Source: Saccharopolyspora phatthalungensis (GTDB lineage: Bacteria; Actinomycetota; Actinomycetes; Mycobacteriales; Pseudonocardiaceae). Taken from it: a stretch of 64,000 bases of DNA. The number at the start of each line of letters is the position of its first letter. Position 1 is the stretch's first letter. Shown here one piece after another: positions 36,003 through 44,991 of the stretch. Made by a program: the position numbers and the translations under genes. Under the pieces are notes generated by a model. The model saw only the letters and a program-made list of their open reading frames with translations, did no database searches and had not been told where the DNA came from. The stretch covers positions 744,001 to 808,000 of the forward strand of contig NZ_JACHIW010000001.1 of the NCBI RefSeq assembly GCF_014203395.1, read 5' to 3'.

Positions 36003-37118
36003 TTGAGTAACCCTCCCACCATCTACTTAGTCGCCACCACCGGCCACCCGAACTACGGGGACGAAATCATCGCCGCCGCCTGGCTGAAGCACCTAGCGCG
36101 CGTCGCACCGGACAGCGAGATCTGGGTGGACTGCCCCAACCCCGGCCCGAGCGAGGTCATGCTCGGCCACCTGCATCCGCGGGTCCGGTTCACCGACACC
36201 TGCTGGCGGCTGTGCTGGGCCGCCCCGTCGGACGGGCCGTGGGAGGTGGCGTCGTTCGTGCAGCACGCATTCAACAACCCGGGGCTGGCGCCGCGCTGGG
36301 TGGCGGGCATCGAGCTGGCCGCCCGCGCCGACCTGGTGCACATCATCGGCGGCGGGTTCATCAACGGCATCTGGCCGCGGCACATCGGCCTGCTCGCGGC
36401 GGCCGTCGCGGCGACGCGCCGATCCGGCGGCCGGGCGGTGATGACCGGGCAGGGCCTGTGGCCGGTCGCGGCCGAGGCGGAACCGCTGCTGCGCAACCTC
36501 GCCGCCCAGTTCACGGTCGTCGACGTGCGCGACGAACCGTCGGCGTCGCTGGCCGGCTCGGCGACCCTCACCGGCGACGACATGTTCTTCGGCGTCGAAC
36601 CCGGCCTGTACCGGGACGACGACCTGCGCGAGTTCATGGTGTGCCTGCAGTCGGACCTGCTCGACGTGTCGGTGCCCGCGCTGGCCGGGTTCCTGCTTGA
36701 CACGCTCGGCGAGTGGGGCGTGCGGCCGGAACAGGTCGGCATCGTCGAGGGCATCCCGCGCGTGGACCGGGAGGTCTTCGCGCTGGTGGAACACGACCTG
36801 CCGGGCGCCCGGTTCTACCCGTTCGCCGAGATCATGAACTCCGGGCTGCCCGCGGCGGCCGAGCAGCGCTGGCTGTCCAGCCGGTTCCACCTGCACCTGA
36901 TGGCTGCCGCGGCCGGGGCTCGCGGGGTCGCGGTATCGATCAACTCCGGCTACTACACCAACAAGCACCGCTCGCTGATCGACCGTGGCTCGGGCTGGGC
37001 GCTCAGCGAGGGCCTGCGGATCCCGGCCATGCCGACCAGCGGTGGGTTCGCCGCGGACGCGCTGCGAGAACTCAAGAAATCCAAGGAAGAACTCGCGGCC
37101 TCGATCTACGGGAGCTGA
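36003..37118 (+). CDS. Polysaccharide pyruvyl transferase family protein
   Basis: The 371 residues match the CsaB/PvyB-like family. TIYLVATTGHPNYGDEIIAAAW forms the N-terminal nucleotide-fold strand, HIIGGGFINGIWPRH is the glycine-rich loop, and GRAVMTGQGLWPV and VDVRDEPSASLAG follow. AAAGARGVAVSINSGYYTNKH lies near the C-terminus. These enzymes add ketal-pyruvate to cell-wall or capsular sugars. The start is a TTG at 36003 with GGAG eight bases before; the next plausible start is much further in. Confidence 0.85.
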   Translation: MSNPPTIYLVATTGHPNYGDEIIAAAWLKHLARVAPDSEIWVDCPNPGPSEVMLGHLHPRVRFTDTCWRLCWAAPSDGPWEVASFVQHAFNNPGLAPRWVAGIELAARADLVHIIGGGFINGIWPRHIGLLAAAVAATRRSGGRAVMTGQGLWPVAAEAEPLLRNLAAQFTVVDVRDEPSASLAGSATLTGDDMFFGVEPGLYRDDDLREFMVCLQSDLLDVSVPALAGFLLDTLGEWGVRPEQVGIVEGIPRVDREVFALVEHDLPGARFYPFAEIMNSGLPAAAEQRWLSSRFHLHLMAAAAGARGVAVSINSGYYTNKHRSLIDRGSGWALSEGLRIPAMPTSGGFAADALRELKKSKEELAASIYGS

Positions 37119-37119
37119 C

Positions 37120-37275
37120 CTACTCGTCGTCCTCGACGGCCGCCCGCTCCCGCCGACGGTCGGCGATGTAGAAGGGCGCGGCCGCGAGCACGGGCACCAG
37201 CATGCCCAACAGGACGATCAGAACAGAAGTGCCCAATGCCCTCGAAACTCCGTCCACGGTGGGAAGAACCCACAT
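37120..37275 (-). CDS. Small single-pass membrane protein
   Basis: This 51-residue ORF begins MWVLPTVDGVSRALG. It continues with one hydrophobic helix (TSVLIVLLGMLVPVLAAAPFYI) and a charged tail (DRRRERAAVEDDE). Tail-to-tail with the pyruvyl transferase, only one base apart. No family recognised; the composition is typical of a real small actinomycete membrane protein. A start at 37311 would lengthen it by 12 residues. Confidence 0.5.
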   Translation of the reverse strand: MWVLPTVDGVSRALGTSVLIVLLGMLVPVLAAAPFYIADRRRERAAVEDDE

Positions 37276-37405
37276 TTGCCCCTCGCCCGGACGGGCGTCC
37301 ACTGAGCACATCGCTCCAGCTCGTGCCGCTATTAGCGACGCGTCACTTGCGCCGAATCACAGCACCCGAACGGGGATCTTGCTGGTCCCGCAACGGATTT
37401 CGCGT

Positions 37406-38116
37406 TTACTTCAGGAAACCGGCAGTCGGCCACTCTTCCTTGATCCAGGCGCTGTTCCAGAACAGCCACTCGTACTCGGTGGCGCGGGTGAACGCCTGAA
37501 GCATCCGCTGCTGCATCTCGGCATCCATGCTCTTGGCAACCCGGTCGGTCAGGTCGCGCGCGGCAAGCACCGCCTCGGCGAACTCGTCGTCGGCGTAGGT
37601 CTGGATCCACGCCTGATACGGGTGATCCCCGGCGCCGCCGGTGGCCTCCAGAATCGTGGTGCCGACGTGCTGGTACACCCAGAAGCACGGCAGGATCGCC
37701 GCCAGCAGCACCGGATACGGTTCGGTCAGCGCGTTCGCCCGCAGGTACGAGGTGTAGGCGAGGCAGGACGGGGACGTGTCGATCCCGGCGATCTCGGTGT
37801 CGGACAAACCGAACTCCGCGACGTATCCGGCGTGCAACCGGCGCTCCTCGATCAGCGCGCCCTGCGCGGCACCGGCCAGGAAAGCGGCGTCCTCGGCATT
37901 GTCGGCCCGCGCCGCGGCGGCGGCCAGTGTCTGCGCGAAACCGACGAGGTAGCGCGCGTCCTGCACGATGTAGAAGGCGAAGCGATCCCGGTCCAGGGTG
38001 CCGTCGGTGAGTGCGGCGTTGAATGGGTGCTCGACGATCGCCTGCTGTAGATCGGCGGTGTTCGCCCAGGCCCGGGCGCAGAAACCATCGGCGGGCGGGG
38101 CAGGCAGCTTGCTCAT
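37406..38116 (-). CDS. tenA: TenA-family aminopyrimidine aminohydrolase (thiaminase II)
   Basis: The 236-residue protein shows the TenA helical core: HPFNAALTDGTLDRDRFAFYIVQDARYL, SPSCLAYTSYLRANAL, AAILPCFWVYQHVG, YQAWIQTYADDEF and ATEYEWLFWNSAW. The catalytic cysteine lies in LPCFWVY, and E in ATEYEWLFW is conserved. It hydrolyses aminopyrimidine from degraded thiamine so that the pyrimidine can be salvaged. It lies downstream of thiD in the same direction, which carries a TPP riboswitch, so it may share that control. GAGAGG precedes the ATG at 38116. Confidence 0.9.
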   Translation of the reverse strand: MSKLPAPPADGFCARAWANTADLQQAIVEHPFNAALTDGTLDRDRFAFYIVQDARYLVGFAQTLAAAAARADNAEDAAFLAGAAQGALIEERRLHAGYVAEFGLSDTEIAGIDTSPSCLAYTSYLRANALTEPYPVLLAAILPCFWVYQHVGTTILEATGGAGDHPYQAWIQTYADDEFAEAVLAARDLTDRVAKSMDAEMQQRMLQAFTRATEYEWLFWNSAWIKEEWPTAGFLK

Positions 38117-38234
38117 CGGAACCTCTCGTGGCATGTCAGTGTCTTGGCCGGTGATGCGCGACCCGGGCCTGTGAGCACTTCGGGTGCTGCGGCACCGTAA
38201 GGCGCTCACGCGCCCTAGCCCCGTGGAAACCTCG

Positions 38235-39032
38235 TTACCACCAGTGGTGGAAGTGGTGCACTGGGCCGTGGCCGTGGCCGACGTCCAGTCGCTCGGACGC
38301 GCGCAGCGCCTCGGTCAGGTACTCCTTGGCTTCACGCACCGCTTCGAGCCAATCCGGGCGCTGCGGCCGCAGCGCGGCGATCGCCGCCGAGAGCGTGCAA
38401 CCGGTGCCGTGGTCGTTGGTGGTCGCCACTCGCTCGCTGGACAGGAATTCCGCCACCCCGTCGCCATAGAGCAGGTCCACACTGGACAGACCGTCGAGGT
38501 GGCCGCCCTTGAGCAGCACCTGCTTGGCGCCCAGCCGGGCCAGCCGCTCGGCCTGCGCGGGCATGTCGTCGGGGTCGGTGATCTCCGGCTCGCCCAGCAG
38601 GTCGGCGGCCTCCGGCAGGTTCGGGGTGATCAGATCGACCCGCGGCAGCAACTCGTCGCGCAGCACGTTGACCGCCTCGGCTGCGAGCAGCCGGTCACCG
38701 CTCTTGGCGACCATCACCGGGTCGAGCACGACGTGCGGCGGCGCATAGCGGTCGAGCACCCCGATCACCGCGCGAATCACCTCGGCGTTGGCAAGCATGC
38801 CGATCTTGACTGCGTCCACCCGCACGTCGTCGAGCAACGTGACGAGCTGGGCGGTGATGAACTCCGGCGGGACCTCGTGCACCTCCGAGACCCCCGTGGT
38901 GGTCTGCGCGACCAGCGCGGTGATCACGGACATGCCATAGGCGCCGTGCGCGGAAAAGGCTTTCAGATCGGCTTGCACACCGGCGCCACCGCTGGGATCG
39001 GTGCCGGCGATGGTCAGCACATTGGGAACCAT
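38235..39032 (-). CDS. thiD: Hydroxymethylpyrimidine (phosphate) kinase
   Basis: The 265-residue protein has the ribokinase-fold ThiD signatures. VLTIAGTDPSGGAGVQADLKAF is the substrate and glycine-rich motif, VVLDPVMVAKSG lies in the middle, and TNDHGTGCTLSAAIAA is the anion hole and catalytic aspartate motif. It phosphorylates HMP and HMP-P in thiamine synthesis. A histidine-rich tail (GHGHGPVHHFHHWW) ends the protein, which is unusual. A TPP riboswitch lies immediately upstream, giving repression by thiamine pyrophosphate. Confidence 0.95.
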   Translation of the reverse strand: MVPNVLTIAGTDPSGGAGVQADLKAFSAHGAYGMSVITALVAQTTTGVSEVHEVPPEFITAQLVTLLDDVRVDAVKIGMLANAEVIRAVIGVLDRYAPPHVVLDPVMVAKSGDRLLAAEAVNVLRDELLPRVDLITPNLPEAADLLGEPEITDPDDMPAQAERLARLGAKQVLLKGGHLDGLSSVDLLYGDGVAEFLSSERVATTNDHGTGCTLSAAIAALRPQRPDWLEAVREAKEYLTEALRASERLDVGHGHGPVHHFHHWW

Positions 39033-39036
39033 GACG

Positions 39037-39113
39037 TCCCTCCGCTAGTACGAGCTAGGTCAGGTTCAACGGGTCTGTTCTCAGCCCGGCAGTTGTCGGG
39101 CACCCCGCGTCAC
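39037..39113 (-). promoter_or_regulatory. TPP riboswitch (THI element)
   Basis: On the minus strand the leader reads GCGGGGTGCCC, then GGGCTGAGA, then ACCCGTTGAACCTGACCT, the universally conserved TPP-aptamer blocks, in the right order. GGAGGGA directly before the thiD start can be masked by it, so translation is the probable control step. Confidence 0.95.
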
Positions 39114-39341
39114 TTCCACCAACCTAACAACCGGAGACGCCCCGGGACCATGCCCGTCATCGATGTGGGCCACGGGTTATCTCGCGACGAGACCATTCGG
39201 CCGCCGAGCCACTCCGATGCCGAGCGCGGCGCCATCCGTGCTCGTCCGGCCAAGTGGATCGACACAGCGATCGATTTCACATCGAGAAGGCACCCACCGG
39301 AAGGCAAGGTGAACCTTCCTCGCGGACTAAGGTGGGAACTG

Positions 39342-40079
39342 ATGGAAACCACGACCGATGCTCCGAGCTTCGCCCGTTCCCGCCGACAGCGCCCAGAGAA
39401 TCCCGCCCGGATCTGGGCCCCGCTGGCGGACCTGACCGAAGCCGCCGTGGCGGCCGCCGGCTCGGGGACGGTGGCGATCACCCGCGGATTCGACCGCAAC
39501 AGCAGGCAGCGCGCCAAGGCACTGCGGGAGCTGCTGAACCGACGGGGTGTCGCCGCGGTCGAGGTAACACCGGCTCCGGGCAGCGATCGGCTGCTGGCCG
39601 ATGTCGAGATCACCGCCGTGGTCAACCTGGTCGGTGCCGGTTCGTGGCAGCCATACCGGCTGGCCGCGGAGCTGCACGCCCCGGTGCTCACCCCGAAACC
39701 CGGCGACGGCCGGGCCGAGGAGGTCAAGCGGGACGTGATCGCCCTCGCCGACGACTCGGGCCAACGCGACGTCGCGATCTCGCATGTCGCCGTGCGCTCC
39801 GAGGACCCCGCCGCAAGTCGGTTGACGCTGACGCACGACGGGGAGCAGCTGACGGTCCCCGGCGGCTGGTTGACCCTCACGGTGCACGAGGGCGAACTGC
39901 GGGTGCAGGTCGGCGGCGTGGATTTCCCGGAGCGCACCCTGACCACCGCCCAGGTCCGGGTGGAGGCCTTCGACGCGCCGCATCGGCTGGTTCGCGATGA
40001 ACTGCCGATCGCCGACTTCGAAGAAGGCGCGGTCACCTTCACGGCCGAACCGAAGGGACTCGTCGTCCGCCCGGTCTGA
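39342..40079 (+). CDS. Conserved hypothetical protein, possible diacylglycerol-kinase-like fold
   Basis: The 245 residues begin METTTDAPSFARSRRQRPEN. The first half has an alternating alpha/beta character (GTVAITRGFDRNSRQRAKAL, RRGVAAVEVTPAPGSD and ITAVVNLVGAGSWQPYRLA). The second half is all beta (TLTVHEGELRVQVGGVDFPE, QVRVEAFDAPHRLV). The C-terminal part resembles the beta domain of lipid-kinase-like proteins, but no nucleotide-binding GGDGT motif is present. I therefore leave the function open. The ATG at 39342 is preceded by AGGTGGGAA. The 228 bases before it (39114-39341) hold the divergent thiD leader and no gene I can support. Confidence 0.7.
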   Translation: METTTDAPSFARSRRQRPENPARIWAPLADLTEAAVAAAGSGTVAITRGFDRNSRQRAKALRELLNRRGVAAVEVTPAPGSDRLLADVEITAVVNLVGAGSWQPYRLAAELHAPVLTPKPGDGRAEEVKRDVIALADDSGQRDVAISHVAVRSEDPAASRLTLTHDGEQLTVPGGWLTLTVHEGELRVQVGGVDFPERTLTTAQVRVEAFDAPHRLVRDELPIADFEEGAVTFTAEPKGLVVRPV

Positions 40080-40100
40080 GCCGCCCCTTGCCGAACTCAC

Positions 40101-40153
40101 AGGGTGACCGCAGTGTCCGAGGAAACTGTACCCAAGGAGACTGCGGTCACCCT
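40101..40153 (+). terminator. Stem-loop terminator
   Basis: AGGGTGACCGCAGT pairs with ACTGCGGTCACCCT, a perfect 14-bp stem, 22 bases after the stop of the preceding gene. The arm shares TGACCGCAG with the hairpin at 3387. Confidence 0.65.
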
Positions 40154-40306
40154 TCGTGACTTTAAGGCCCGTTACGGTGTGACTTGGATCATCTTGAGTG
40201 GCTGATCTGATGATTCGCCGTCACGGATCATGCTCGGTCGCGTCCCTTGAACGACACCGCGCGTGGGAGGCAGAACGCGCGGACTGCACGAGGGAGGCTG
40301 GGGATC

Positions 40307-40504
40307 GTGGAGTCCACCAAGCAGTGGCACGTGAGCTGCCGCGATGTCGCCGGCAGGCGCCGGGACATGTCGGTAATCGTCAACCAGGGGAATGTCGTGG
40401 TGGTCGCGCCGCCGGGTGAGACCGCGGTGCTGTCCCCGCTGGAGGTGGGCAGGCTGCGTGCTGCTCTGCGAGATGCGATCGTGCAGGCGGCCGCGCTCGA
40501 GTGA
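40307..40504 (+). CDS. Small conserved-looking protein, function unknown
   Basis: The 65 residues start at GTG 40307. They alternate beta strands (WHVSCRDVAGRRRDMSVIV, NVVVVAPPGETAVL) with a final helix (SPLEVGRLRAALRDAIVQAA). The pattern resembles many small actinomycete proteins of unknown role. A strong hairpin follows at once. Confidence 0.6.
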   Translation: MESTKQWHVSCRDVAGRRRDMSVIVNQGNVVVVAPPGETAVLSPLEVGRLRAALRDAIVQAAALE

Positions 40505-40508
40505 GGTC

Positions 40509-40555
40509 GGCCGTGGGCGCCTCGGGGCCAACCATGCCTCGAGGCGCCCACGGCC
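40509..40555 (+). terminator. Strong stem-loop terminator
   Basis: GGCCGTGGGCGCCTCG (40509-40524) pairs perfectly with CGAGGCGCCCACGGCC (40540-40555), a 16-bp stem starting five bases after the stop of the small gene. Confidence 0.75.
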
Positions 40556-40726
40556 CTACCTGCGCCTGGCGTTGGGATCGAACGGCTTGTTCGCGCCGCC
40601 GGACGAGGCGAAAGGTCCGTTCGCCGCACACCCGGTAGCACGCTCGCGCACCATTCGGTCTTCCACAGGCCACAGCGCTCGCGCCAGCATCTACTCGCGG
40701 TAACCTGGCGACCGAGAGGTGACTGC

Positions 40727-42364
40727 GTGAGCACGTTGAGGCAACGGTCGGCTGCCCTGCTCCGGCGCGTGACGCCGGGTCTGCACACGGTGTTCGTCCT
40801 GGCAAGACAAGGCGTGATCCGCCCGCTTCGACCGGACAAGCTGCTGCGGATCATCCTCGCCTGGCGACGCTGGGGCATCACCCCACCGCTCGGCTTCGCG
40901 GTAGGCGCCGTGCGCCACCCCGATCGCCCGGCGGTGATCGACGAGCGCGGTGCACTCAGCTACGCCGAACTCGCGCAGCGCACCACCCGGCTCGCCAACG
41001 GCCTGCGCGACCGCATCCCGCGTGGCACCCGGATCGGCGTGCTGTGCCGCAACCACCACGGACCGGTCGAAACGATCGTCGCCGCGGCCAAGCTCGGCGT
41101 GGACGTGGTGCTGCTCAACACCGGCCTGAGCACTCAGCAGCTCAACGACGTGATCACCGAACAGCGGGTGGGGCTGCTGGTGCTGGACGCCGAATTCCGT
41201 ACCCACCTGCCGGACCTGCCCGAAGGCATCGACGCCGTGCTGGCGTGGACCGACGGCACCACCCGCCACGACACGCTGGAAAACCTGATCGCCATCTCCT
41301 CGGCGCAGCGGCCGACCCGGCCGACCCGGCAATCGCGCATGATCGTGCTGACCTCCGGCACCACCGGAACCCCGAAGGGCGCGCGCCGCCCCGACCCGCC
41401 GGGCCTGGCACCCGCGGCGTCGATCCTTTCCCGCGTGCCGCTGCGCAGCGGGGAACGGTTGCTGGTGAGCGCGCCGCTATTCCACACCTGGGGCCTCGCG
41501 GCGTTCCAACTCGGCGCCGTGCTCGGCGCGACCCAGGTGATGCGCCGCAAGTTCGACCCCGAACAAGCGCTTTCCGCGGCCCAACGCAACCAGTGCACGT
41601 CGATGTTCGCGGTGCCGGTGATGCTCCAGCGCATCCTCGACCTCCCCGAACAGATCCGCACCAAGTACGACCACAGCGCGCTGCGCATCGTGGTGAGCAG
41701 CGGATCGGCCCTCCCCGCCGACCTGGCCACCAGATTCCAGCACGCCTTCGGACCCGTCCTGTTCAATCTCTACGGATCCACCGAGGTGTCCTGGGTAAGC
41801 ATCGCGACACCGCAGGACCTGCGCGCCGCACCGGGCACTGCGGGCCGACCGCCGCGCGGGACGACCGTGCGGATCCTCGGCGACGACGGCACCCCGGTCC
41901 GGCGCGGCGCGACCGGGCGGATCTTCGTGGGCAACGACATGGTCTTCGAGGGCTACACCAACGGCAGCAGCCGCGAGTCCCGCGACGGCCTGATGTCCAC
42001 CGGCGACCTCGGGCGCATCGACGCCGCCGGGCGGCTGTTCGTCGTCGGCCGGGAAGACGACATGATCATCTCCGGGGGCGAGAACGTCTATCCCAAGGAA
42101 ACCGAGGACGCCATCGCGCGCCTGCCGGAGGTGTCCGAGGCGGCCGTCATCGGCGTCGACGACGCCGACTTCGGACAACGGCTCGCGGCGTTCGTGGTAC
42201 TCCACGAGGAGGGCGGGCTGGACACGGAACGGCTGCGCGAGCGCCTTCGTGACCGGCTGTCGAAATTCGCGATGCCGCGCGATGTCGTGTTCCTCGACGA
42301 GTTGCCGCGCAACGCCACCGGCAAAGTCGTGCCGCGCGAACTGCTCGACCGTCTGAGGTCCTGA
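40727..42364 (+). CDS. AMP-dependent acyl-CoA synthetase/ligase (FadD-like)
   Basis: The 545-residue protein has the ANL-superfamily motifs in order: [15 protein letters not shown] (P-loop, ~205), [13 protein letters not shown] (~345), [21 protein letters not shown] (~425) and [16 protein letters not shown], with the catalytic lysine in [13 protein letters not shown] near the end. It activates a carboxylic acid as an acyl-adenylate and transfers it to CoA. It is closest in style to long-chain FadD proteins of mycobacteria, but the substrate is not readable. The GTG at 40727 follows GAGAGG. A fadD-type symbol is not assigned. Confidence 0.88.
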   Translation: MSTLRQRSAALLRRVTPGLHTVFVLARQGVIRPLRPDKLLRIILAWRRWGITPPLGFAVGAVRHPDRPAVIDERGALSYAELAQRTTRLANGLRDRIPRGTRIGVLCRNHHGPVETIVAAAKLGVDVVLLNTGLSTQQLNDVITEQRVGLLVLDAEFRTHLPDLPEGIDAVLAWTDGTTRHDTLENLIAISSAQRPTRPTRQSRMIVLTSGTTGTPKGARRPDPPGLAPAASILSRVPLRSGERLLVSAPLFHTWGLAAFQLGAVLGATQVMRRKFDPEQALSAAQRNQCTSMFAVPVMLQRILDLPEQIRTKYDHSALRIVVSSGSALPADLATRFQHAFGPVLFNLYGSTEVSWVSIATPQDLRAAPGTAGRPPRGTTVRILGDDGTPVRRGATGRIFVGNDMVFEGYTNGSSRESRDGLMSTGDLGRIDAAGRLFVVGREDDMIISGGENVYPKETEDAIARLPEVSEAAVIGVDDADFGQRLAAFVVLHEEGGLDTERLRERLRDRLSKFAMPRDVVFLDELPRNATGKVVPRELLDRLRS

Positions 42365-42411
42365 CCGACACGCTGCACGATCACCCCGCGTGTGGAGTTA
42401 GGCTGCCTCGG

Positions 42412-43077
42412 GTGAATGACCGTCTAGTGTGGATCGACTGCGAAATGACCGGTCTCGATCTCGGCAAGGACGCACTGATCGAGATCGCCGCCCTGGTCAC
42501 CGATGCCGACCTGAACATTCTCGGCGAAGGCGTGGACATCGTCATCCACGCCGACGACGAGGCGCTCGCCGGGATGCCCGACGTGGTCCGCGAGATGCAC
42601 GACCGCTCCGGGCTCACCGAGGAGGTGCGCCGCTCGACCGTGACCCTCGAAGAGGCCGAACAACGGGTGCTGGACTACGTCCGCAAGTACGTCCCGGACG
42701 GGCGGTCCGCGCCGCTGGCCGGCAACTCGATCGCCACCGACCGCAGTTTCATCGCCCGCGACATGCCACGGCTGGATACCCACCTGCACTACCGGATGGT
42801 CGACGTGTCGTCCATCAAGGAACTCTGCCGACGCTGGTACCCGCGGGTCTACTACGCCCAGCCGGAAAAGGGCCTCGCGCACCGCGCGCTGGCCGACATC
42901 CGGGAATCCATCCGCGAGCTCGCCTACTACCGGCGGACCGCGTTCGTCCCGCAGCCGGGGCCGACCAGCGAGCAGGCCCAGGCGGTGGCCGCAGAGCTGC
43001 TCAACGGCGATGACGGCGTCGGCGGCACCGAGAAAGCCCGCGAGCAGTCCGAGCAAAACCCCGAATCCGGCCACTGA
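42412..43077 (+). CDS. orn: Oligoribonuclease
   Basis: The 221-residue DEDDh 3'-5' exonuclease shows all motifs: [21 protein letters not shown] (ExoI, D and E), [17 protein letters not shown] (ExoII) and [11 protein letters not shown] (ExoIII with H and D). It degrades nanoRNA to mononucleotides and also clears pGpG, the product of c-di-GMP breakdown. The C-terminal ~30 residues are a disordered extension. The start is GTG 42412. It lies just upstream of tRNA-His, as in many actinomycetes. Confidence 0.95.
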   Translation: MNDRLVWIDCEMTGLDLGKDALIEIAALVTDADLNILGEGVDIVIHADDEALAGMPDVVREMHDRSGLTEEVRRSTVTLEEAEQRVLDYVRKYVPDGRSAPLAGNSIATDRSFIARDMPRLDTHLHYRMVDVSSIKELCRRWYPRVYYAQPEKGLAHRALADIRESIRELAYYRRTAFVPQPGPTSEQAQAVAAELLNGDDGVGGTEKAREQSEQNPESGH

Positions 43078-43187
43078 CCAGCACACTCCGGGTTAACCGG
43101 AGCCCGTGGAAAACCGGGTGGCCGCGCACGCTACGATATGAGCGTTGCTCCGGGAGAGGCCCGAAAGGGCCGGTCCGAGCGGCCACG

Positions 43188-43263
43188 GTGGGTGTAGCTC
43201 AGTCGGTAGAGCACTGGGTTGTGGTCCCAGGTGTCGCGGGTTCGAATCCCGTCACTCACCCCA
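43188..43263 (+). tRNA. tRNA-His (GTG anticodon)
   Basis: A full cloverleaf is readable. Acceptor GTGGGTG pairs with CACTCAC, the anticodon loop is TTGTGGT, and the T-arm has GGGTTCGAATCCC. The CCA end is encoded (43261-43263). The extra G at 43187, which histidine tRNAs need at position -1, is present. Confidence 0.95.
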
Positions 43264-43265
43264 TC

Positions 43266-43300
43266 AGAAAGGCCCCGTTCCGCTGGAACGGGGCCTTTCT
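43266..43300 (+). terminator. Intrinsic terminator of the tRNA-His gene
   Basis: AGAAAGGCCCCGTTCC pairs with GGAACGGGGCCTTTCT around a CGCT-like loop, giving a 16-bp stem directly after the tRNA. Confidence 0.85.
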
Positions 43301-43368
43301 CGTTGCCCATTGGCCCCGGGAGCGGCGACCCCGGTTCCCTCCGGAACAGCCGCTCCCGACCGCCTAAC

Positions 43369-44559
43369 TCACTTGTTGCCCTTCACCCACTGCTCCCACG
43401 GAATCTGCCAGTCGCCGAAACCATCCCAGGCGCGCAGGTTCGGCCCGCCGGAATTGGTGATCTGCACGACATCGCCCTTCCGCACCAAGTTGAAGATCCA
43501 CTTGGCGTCGGCGGTACTCATGTTGATGCAGCCGTGGCTAACGTTGCGCCTGCCTTGATCGCCCACCGACCACGGCGCGGCGTGCAGGAACTCGCCGCCG
43601 TTGGAAATCCGGACCGCCCACTCGACCTCGGTGCGGTAGCCGCCCGCCTCGACGGGCAGGCCGTAGGTGGAGGAGTCCATCACCTTCTTGGCGTGGTGCT
43701 CGGTGACCACGTGCACGCCGTTGCTGGACGGAAACGAGGGCTTGCCCAGCGACACCGGCATGGTCCGCAGCAACTTGCCGTTCTTCTCGATCCGCATCTG
43801 GTGACTGGCCCCGTCGGCCTTCAGCACGACCGCATCGCCGATGGTGACGGTGGCCTTGCGGTCCTCCTGGCCCCAGACCCCATTGCCGAGCTCCTTGCCG
43901 TACACGTTGATGTCGATCGACACCTTGGTGCCCGGCTTCCAGAACTCCTTCGGCCGCCAGTGCACCTCGCGGCTGCCGAACCAGTAGAAGGCGCCCTCCA
44001 CGGCCGGCTCGGTGTGGATCTTGATCGCTTCCTCGGCCTTGGCCTTGTCCGGCGCCGGAGCATCCGCACTGAAGTAGAACGCCAGCGGCTGGCCGACGCC
44101 GACTTTCTGGCCGTCCAGCGGGTTCATCGAAACGAAGGTCTGCGCCCCGGGCGAGACGGTGCTGAACGTGGACTGCTGGATGATCTCGGGCCCGCTCGCC
44201 CCCTGGGCGGTCACCGCCAGCGTGTAGGTCTTGCCGTACCCAAGCGGTTCCGTTGCTGCCCAGCCGACCCCATCCGGCGAGATGGCACCGGCCACCTGCT
44301 CGCCTTCCGCATTGGTCAGCACCGCATTGACGATCTTGCCGTTGACCGCGGCCGCACTGATCCGCGCCGTCGGCAAAACATCTTTGGCCCCGTTCTGCGG
44401 CGTCAACTCCAGAACCGGCGCGGGCGGCACGTCATCCGAAGCCCCCGAACCGAAACCACTACAACCGGCGACGAGTAACGCCACCAAGCCGAAGATCAAC
44501 ATCATCAACGGCCGCGAAACCCTTGCAGGAATCCCGGCCGGGTTAAGCCACTCCCTCAT
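43369..44559 (-). CDS. L,D-transpeptidase lipoprotein (LdtMt2-like) with Ig-like domains
   Basis: The 396-residue protein has a signal peptide and lipobox (LVALLVAGCSGFG, cysteine near residue 33). Two Ig-like domains follow, and a YkuD catalytic domain with HVVTEHHAKKVMDSSTYGL and the active-site motif SHGCINMSTADAKW. It forms 3-3 cross-links in peptidoglycan on the outer face of the membrane. The architecture is that of the main actinobacterial L,D-transpeptidase. The ATG at 44559 was chosen; a TTG two codons earlier is possible. The 290 bases from 44560 to 44849 hold its promoter and the tRNA-Lys promoter, with nothing else supported. Confidence 0.92.
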   Translation of the reverse strand: MREWLNPAGIPARVSRPLMMLIFGLVALLVAGCSGFGSGASDDVPPAPVLELTPQNGAKDVLPTARISAAAVNGKIVNAVLTNAEGEQVAGAISPDGVGWAATEPLGYGKTYTLAVTAQGASGPEIIQQSTFSTVSPGAQTFVSMNPLDGQKVGVGQPLAFYFSADAPAPDKAKAEEAIKIHTEPAVEGAFYWFGSREVHWRPKEFWKPGTKVSIDINVYGKELGNGVWGQEDRKATVTIGDAVVLKADGASHQMRIEKNGKLLRTMPVSLGKPSFPSSNGVHVVTEHHAKKVMDSSTYGLPVEAGGYRTEVEWAVRISNGGEFLHAAPWSVGDQGRRNVSHGCINMSTADAKWIFNLVRKGDVVQITNSGGPNLRAWDGFGDWQIPWEQWVKGNK

Positions 44560-44849
44560 GGGCAACAGTCCGTCCGATCCGATGCGCCACTACGCCTGTG
44601 AACAGTGTGCAGCAATACCCCGACAGTGAGTGAAGGGACCAGGGTGGTGCGCACCCCGAGTGATCCGCGCTCACTCTTCCAATAAGACGCGGCACCCCTC
44701 CCCAAGGTTGCGTCCCCACCCCCGACGACCTCGGCCACCCCCGAAACCGACCCCCCGGTTCGGCACCCTCCCGACACCGTGCTAATGTTTTCCACGTCGC
44801 CAGGGAGACCGGAACGGAAAGCCGCCCGGGAAAACCTGGTTGACAGCCA

Positions 44850-44923
<74 letters not shown>

Positions 44924-44955
44924 AAAAGCCCCAGGTTAACAGCCTGGGGCTTTTT
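44924..44955. terminator. Intrinsic terminator between tRNA-Lys and integrase
   Basis: AAAAGCCCCAGG pairs with CCTGGGGCTTTTT. The symmetric A and T tracts make it work in both directions: for the tRNA from the left and for int from the right. Confidence 0.85.
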
Positions 44956-44991
44956 GCATGCCCGAGCTTCCCCGCACTTTATCCGCACAAT

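Noticed and set aside
38184..39341. Long plus-strand extension of the hypothetical gene at 39342
   Set aside because: It would be antisense to the whole of thiD and its TPP riboswitch, and only the part after 39342 looks like protein.
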